In this document: positions 58,748-64,000 of the stretch, piece after piece
Layout: the number at the start of each line of letters is the position of its first letter
Numbering within the stretch: the first letter of the stretch is position 1
The notes under the pieces: model-generated
Seen by the model: the letters and a program-made list of their open reading frames with translations, nothing else
Databases searched by the model: none
What the model was told of the DNA's origin: nothing
Assembly (NCBI GenBank): GCA_037043235.1
Contig: JAWRVZ010000233.1
Coordinates: 620,001-684,000 of the forward strand
DNA from: Rhodeus uyekii
Lineage: Eukaryota; Chordata; Actinopteri; Cypriniformes; Acheilognathidae
Length of the DNA: 64,000 bases
Reading direction: 5' to 3'
Position numbers and translations under genes: made by a program

Positions 58748-60991
58748 TTAACAGAGACAGGGGTGTGCCAACTGCAACAAAAGGGCCCCAACAGCAGCAG
58801 CACCACTGCTTTGAATATACTGGCAAAAAGTGACGTGATGATGAAGTCAAAATTCTGTGTTTATTCCAAGAAGTGCACAAATAAAGGTTGCCAATGGTGT
58901 GTAAATGGCATCCAAAGTGAAAATCCCAAAATATACACATAATCAGTGACAAAAATTAACTGGTGTTCAAATTTGTTTTATGACGTTACAATGAGAAGTG
59001 CATGCTTGTATGTTCATAGGCTAGTGACAAGAAGAGTCCTTTTCAAAATAAGAGTCTAGTCACAGTGCCACACTGTGACAATACAGTTGTAAAATATTGT
59101 CAAAGTCATTAAAAAAACAATTATAAGTTATGTGGTAAAGAATCAGAGAACGTTCTTTATCAAAAGCGTCAAAAACGTTCTTTATCGTTCTTTATTCTTT
59201 GTCATTTATATTAATAAATGAATATTCAATATTCCACATATTTGTATTTTTTTATTCTTTTATTATGTGTTTTATGTTCTGTCGCTGTCATTCTGTTGTA
59301 CTGCTGAGCTTCTGTCACGAAAACAAATTCCTCGTATGTGTAAACATACCTGGCAATAAAGCTCATTCTGATTCTGATTCTGATTCTGATTTTGGTTCTG
59401 TTGATTACATCTACTATGGGTCATGTTGTAATTGAAAGGTGAGAAGACGAGGCTGATTTGCTCCATATGTTTCTTATCAAAGATCCCACAATAGAACTTG
59501 GCACTATGAAATAGAGATCCTGTTGCTGGACTCACAAACAGATTTCTTTAGTTGTTCTTTGTTTATGCAGCTGGGTCTTAACTGCCAGATCACTGTGATT
59601 ATCATCATTAACATCACTTACCTTTAGCCCTTATCTTCAACCCAGAACCATGTGCTTCGCTAGGACAGCGTGTTCTTCTTATTTCAGATATTCTTACCCA
59701 GAAAAGGTGGTCCAGGCATTTGGCCTTTGGATGTTCCTTTGGTGACAGTTTTTTCTCTTTAAATTAAGCACGCAACATCAAGATCCAACAGTTAATACTA
59801 CAAGTTTAAATATCTCCATAATGAAGTACTATGGAAGGACAAGAAATCTCCAGGACACTATGGACTTTTATTCAATGTCATTTAAGTGCTGTCATGATTC
59901 CTTCTTTTCATATAATGTGGTAAATATGTTTGCCATAGATAGAGCATATTGGATGTCTATGAACTAATAGGAATAACAATGTTTCCTTGATACAGATCAA
60001 AGCAAATATATTTGACTTAATATAATGTATTAGCATACTGTAACCACAAACAGTCTGTGAAATGTACAATAAAAGTCGGGGAATGTCGATTTAAAATAGA
60101 TTAAGGGAAGTACTATTTAACAATTAACAGATTTTTACTGTAGCATTTTTACAGCATTATACTTTTGAAATGTTTTTAACCTTACACTCAAGGCCAGAAA
60201 TAGTCAGCAAAAATAAAAGTTGAATATTATAAAGAAAATTTTTATTTAAATGTTTAATTAGCTTTTAAGTGATTTTCTGCTCATGTCCACTGGGCTATTT
60301 ACATGTTTGCTGTTTTTATACATTGAAAGGCTATTAACAGAAAGTCTTGCCTCCTCTTTATGCTAGACTGTGGTTCACATGATGCAGGTCACATGACAAA
60401 AGGCTCAAAATGGTTTGCAAAAGTCTATGTTATATCTCTATGTGTGGAAACAATCACCATGAAAACCAAGGCCAAATGACAGAGAGAAAGAAAATACGAG
60501 TGAAAGACCAACATTGAAAACGGCTCTCTTAGCATATTAGAGTGGCATGAAGAGCGTGCGTTTGGTGCTATATGTAATAGCAGCATATAAATGAATAGCT
60601 CTCACTTACTGATGAGCGCCTTGGTTGTCTTTTCACCATTCCCTACTACAATCAACACTAAGGATCCTTGGCAGACAAAATGACATGACTGATTATTATA
60701 AAGCCTAGAGAATGCCAACTGAATGTCATAAGCTACATTTGTCTTTTCTGTTTCGTTTACAAGCTACGAAAATTTACCTTTCTTATTTTTATTATAAAAT
60801 ATTGCAGGGTTTATTATGAATGATTATGCATATCCATGCAATGTTTCTTAATTTGCCCCCATAATCTTTCATCAAAATAACTTCCCCTCCCCCTTGCAAT
60901 CTCTTCTCTTCTTTGGTGACGTGTTTACCAGCGTGAAGGCAGGACAACCTGTCGCTCATATCACAGCAATAGTAAATGACAGCAATTTAGC
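58745..60991. other. Non-coding DNA, no gene
   Basis: The only recognised feature is a probable LINE tail at 59280-59402. Confidence 0.5.
59280..59402 (+). mobile_element. Probable non-LTR retrotransposon 3' end
   Basis: CTGTCACGAAAACAAATTCC, then ATACCTGGCAATAAAGCTCA and a run of ATTCTG units, has the form of a LINE 3' terminus ending in a short tandem repeat. Only the tail is visible; clade not assigned. Confidence 0.5.
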
Positions 60992-61547
60992 TGTAATGAT
61001 TCAAGGACAGGGAATTCAGCGATGCGGAACAAGAAGGAGGCAAGGCAGTTTTCCAACTGATAACTCACTTTAATATAAAGGAAAAACAAATGTCTTTTGT
61101 GATGGAAATTTTATTTTGCCAGTTTGTGGTGGAAATTCGTTTCCTAAATGTTTATCAATAAAGCACAAGTGAGATTCTCGAAAGGTATAACTATCTTAAA
61201 GCTTTATTTCTTGCAAGAAAGGCATTCACACTTTAAATACAAAATAAAAGACGCACACCTGTGCATAAACAGAACTAAACATAACACTGGAGAACTCAGA
61301 CAAGACATCCACACACACCAAAGTCAACATACTACATTACAACTTTAACAACCAACAAACACAAGGGAAATGCAAGAGTGTTTTATACACAAGGGAATGA
61401 CAAACACCTGGGTAGACTAACAATTAAGTGATCACACGACAGGTGCAGGGAGTGAAACAATGACCTTATAGACAGGAAGTGTTCCCAAGACCTCACCAAC
61501 AGGAAGTGACAAAAAAAAGACCCAGACAGACAGGAACAAGTGTTACA
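60992..61547 (-). mobile_element. Solo LTR, 556 bp, minus orientation
   Basis: The plus strand starts TGTAATGATTCAAGG and ends CAAGTGTTACA, flanked by a perfect 5-bp duplication TTAGC at 60987-60991 and 61548-61552. In the minus orientation a TATAAAA lies opposite 61380-61390 and an AATAAA opposite 61203-61210, in the order expected of an LTR. No internal retrotransposon sequence remains. Confidence 0.75.
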
Positions 61548-61552
61548 TTAGC

Positions 61553-64000
61553 GATTTCTTTTTTATTGTTCAAGAAGACTATTGTAACTTCAGTTTAAAG
61601 CTGACTTTAAAGGTAGGAACCAAACCTAACAAAAATATTCACACGGTGGAATGCTCAGCTAAGGTGAGGTAAAAATATAAGAACTTTCAGCTATGTTCTC
61701 ACAGCTATGATGTTACATTTGCAATCATAGACTGTTATTTAGTTTAATCAGTTTATTATATAATTAGCATCAAACAAACAATATAATTTAATGAAAGGAT
61801 TGAAAATGTATGGCACAACCACCAAATAGGTGGTGATATGCAAGTACGTACATCGCCGTTAAACAAAAGAAGAAAAAATAAGGAGTACAGTGTGCTTTTC
61901 ATAGTGTTTGTTTCCATGGTGACTCATCAATTTGTTGCTCTGTTGAAAATGTCTCGTGTTAACCATGAACTTACATTTGGACGTGCTTTTGGGACCAGCA
62001 CATCTTGAGTAAGCAAGGTTTTGGTAATAAAAAAAGATTTTAGGGTATGTTTGACGCTGAGATAACTAAGCTTTCTGAAATACCCTCCTGTTATGACCTC
62101 TTAAAGTTTTTGTGATGTTATTTGAAATGAAAATGTATTGATGGAGGAGACCCTGGACTTGTTGCTAAGGAACAGGTCTTTGATTAGTAGAGTTCCAACA
62201 AGTCTTTTGTGACAGAACCTTCCATTAATTGACAGCTTCCTGCCCTCAGGGTCTCAGCACATCACCCAGAACTCTCCTGGTAAAAGTAGCTGCCAGGTTA
62301 AGAAAGAATAAGAGGACGTGTGTGTGTGTTCTCTGCTAAACTGACTATAAACTTTGTGACGGAAATGTACGTCTTTATATCCATTAGCCACATTGCCATC
62401 TACTGTAAATATCTTTCTCCAGCTAATAAGAGTGTTTGAATGCATTGGAATATTATTGGAAGATGCAGATAGCAATCGGAATCTTAAATAATTTAATCAT
62501 TCCGGTTGCTTAAATGGTTAAATTGATAAAATTGTTGTTCCAAACCTGTAAGACATTTGTTCATCTTCGGAACACAGATGCAGATATTTTTATGAAATCT
62601 GAGAGAATTCTGTCCTTCTATGACCACCTATGCAACTACCACTTTCAAGACCCAGAAAGGTAGTAATCATTAGTCATCATTTTAAATAATCCATGTGACT
62701 CCAGTGGGTTAACCTTAATATTTTGAACCTAAGTGAATGTTTTGTTTGCACACACAAAAAAACTATAATTTACCACTTTATTTACAAAATATTAATCTTC
62801 ACGCAACGTCTGCTCTTGCAAGTGTGTTGGACATTCTTATTTTGTAAATAAAGTGGTAAATTTAGCAGTCAATGTTCTCCACTGGTTGTGCTATGTGTTT
62901 TTGATTCGTTAAGAGTAAGAGTCAATAGTTTGTGTGTCAGACTACACTGGTTGTGCAGTTTATGTTGGATTCGCTAAAAAGAACTGAGTCTTTTTAGTCA
63001 TTCGTTCATCAATTGTGTTGTGTGTTTCTGGTTCATAAAAAAGAACCATCTCAAAACAAAACTCAGTTGCTCAAGATTCAAACTGTACTGGATGTGCTGT
63101 GCTTCAGAACCAGCGTTGTGGCAATGCTAAATCAGAAGGAAGGAAGTGAAGGAAGCGGCGTCAAATTTTGTATGGTTTTCTTATCCACGTAAACTGGAAG
63201 AAGGCACATTAACGAAACCGAATGTCATTCAATTCTTTTGTTTTGTTTTTATGGAAATGGTTCTAAATAAAAACCCATCTTTGAGGTATGGCCTGTCAAC
63301 TGCAAATCATTATGGGTAGATCCAGGGGTTTAATTCAGTGAAGAGCATTGATAGAGGGCAGCCCAGTGGGACTACAGAAGTGAGATATGATATAGGCCTA
63401 GAAAGTGATTTCAAACAGGGCAAATGGTCCCTTTTTCTGCTGCTTTTGAGGAGAAATGTTTCATTTGGCCACCATAAGAAAGCAATTTGTTCCATTACTA
63501 TCAAACGTACACAGCATGCTTTTGATGGTCTATATTAAATAACCTGTCCATCTGTGTTTGATATCTTGGTCTGTGCTTTGCATCCTCAGTGGGATTGTGT
63601 GAAGTCAAATCAAATCAGTTTCATCTGCAATGTATAGCCTGTGTTTTACGCATATTCTGTGCTTGTTATTTGTGATTATGGGAAGTATGAAAATAGCTTT
63701 TTCAAAAAATAAAACTGTACAGGATATGTGTTGTAAATTATATTTTGAATAGACTCACAAGAAGATGCATGCATAGACCTTAGAAAAATACATTTGAAAT
63801 GATTTGAGTGTAAGCGACCCCATTTAAAAATGTTGTCACATTTTCAGTATGAATGAAATTACATTTCTGTGCATGGCTGCGATAAAACCATGACATTTCC
63901 AAGTAATTATCTCCACATTACTGCTGAATGTTTGTTAAAAGGATTATTTTCACCCCCTGAGCTGCCCTAAGCCCAAGCGTTCTCTCTCTCTCTCTCTATC
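61553..64000. other. Non-coding DNA, no gene
   Basis: A common cyprinid-type repeat is suggested near 62510-62600 (GTTCCAAACCTGTAAGAC, TTCATCTTCGGAACACA). The sequence ends in a (TC)n tract at 63979-63998. No gene is supported. Confidence 0.5.

Noticed and set aside
58554..58952. 132-codon ORF rich in Ile-Tyr
   Set aside because: It is a translation of the (TA)n microsatellite.

Overview
This window looks like nuclear DNA of a teleost fish, most likely a cyprinid. It is AT-rich and sparse in genes. It carries long microsatellites, tRNA-derived SINEs, Tc1/mariner, Tigger/pogo-type and hAT DNA transposons, and dispersed repeats of kinds that are common in cyprinids. No bacterial or phage-like architecture is present. 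The assignment rests on the fish-type SOX11 protein and on repeat families recognised from memory; no database search was possible.

The only intact protein-coding gene I can support is a single-exon sox11 (group C SOX) gene on the + strand. Its CDS is 16337-17434 (365 aa), with a CpG-rich promoter and 5' region just upstream and a long AT-rich 3' UTR, probably reaching about 18.94 kb. Everything else is a gene desert on both sides, as expected around a developmental SoxC gene. A few repeat-free stretches with homeodomain-like or TALE-like motifs (near 8.7, 14.7, 35.7 and 46.7 kb) are plausible enhancers, but this cannot be shown from one sequence.

The rest of the structure is mobile DNA. At 9.6-10.4 kb lies a decayed Tc1 transposase with a SINE inside. 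At 19.66-22.29 kb a Tc1-like element holds both a SINE and a 1.06 kb hAT element. At 25.30-26.42 kb a mariner-like element was split by a solo LTR with a perfect 5-bp target duplication. At 27.9-28.15 kb there is a very young 254-bp MITE with perfect 40-bp arms. At 30.04-34.22 kb four elements are nested: a TA-target element contains a 3.1 kb hAT element that keeps a BED zinc-finger exon; inside that sits another hAT element, and inside that a fragment of a further MITE. At 41.17-42.76 kb two Tigger-type MITEs flank and interrupt a dispersed repeat. A 503-bp hAT MITE lies at 45.4 kb, a TA-type MITE at 51.2-51.8 kb, and a second solo LTR at 61.0-61.5 kb.

Because many elements still show target duplications, the order of insertion can be read directly. 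The two most distinctive observations are the four-deep nest at 30-34 kb and the insertion of two different Tigger-type MITEs at the same TA position in two separate copies of one dispersed repeat.
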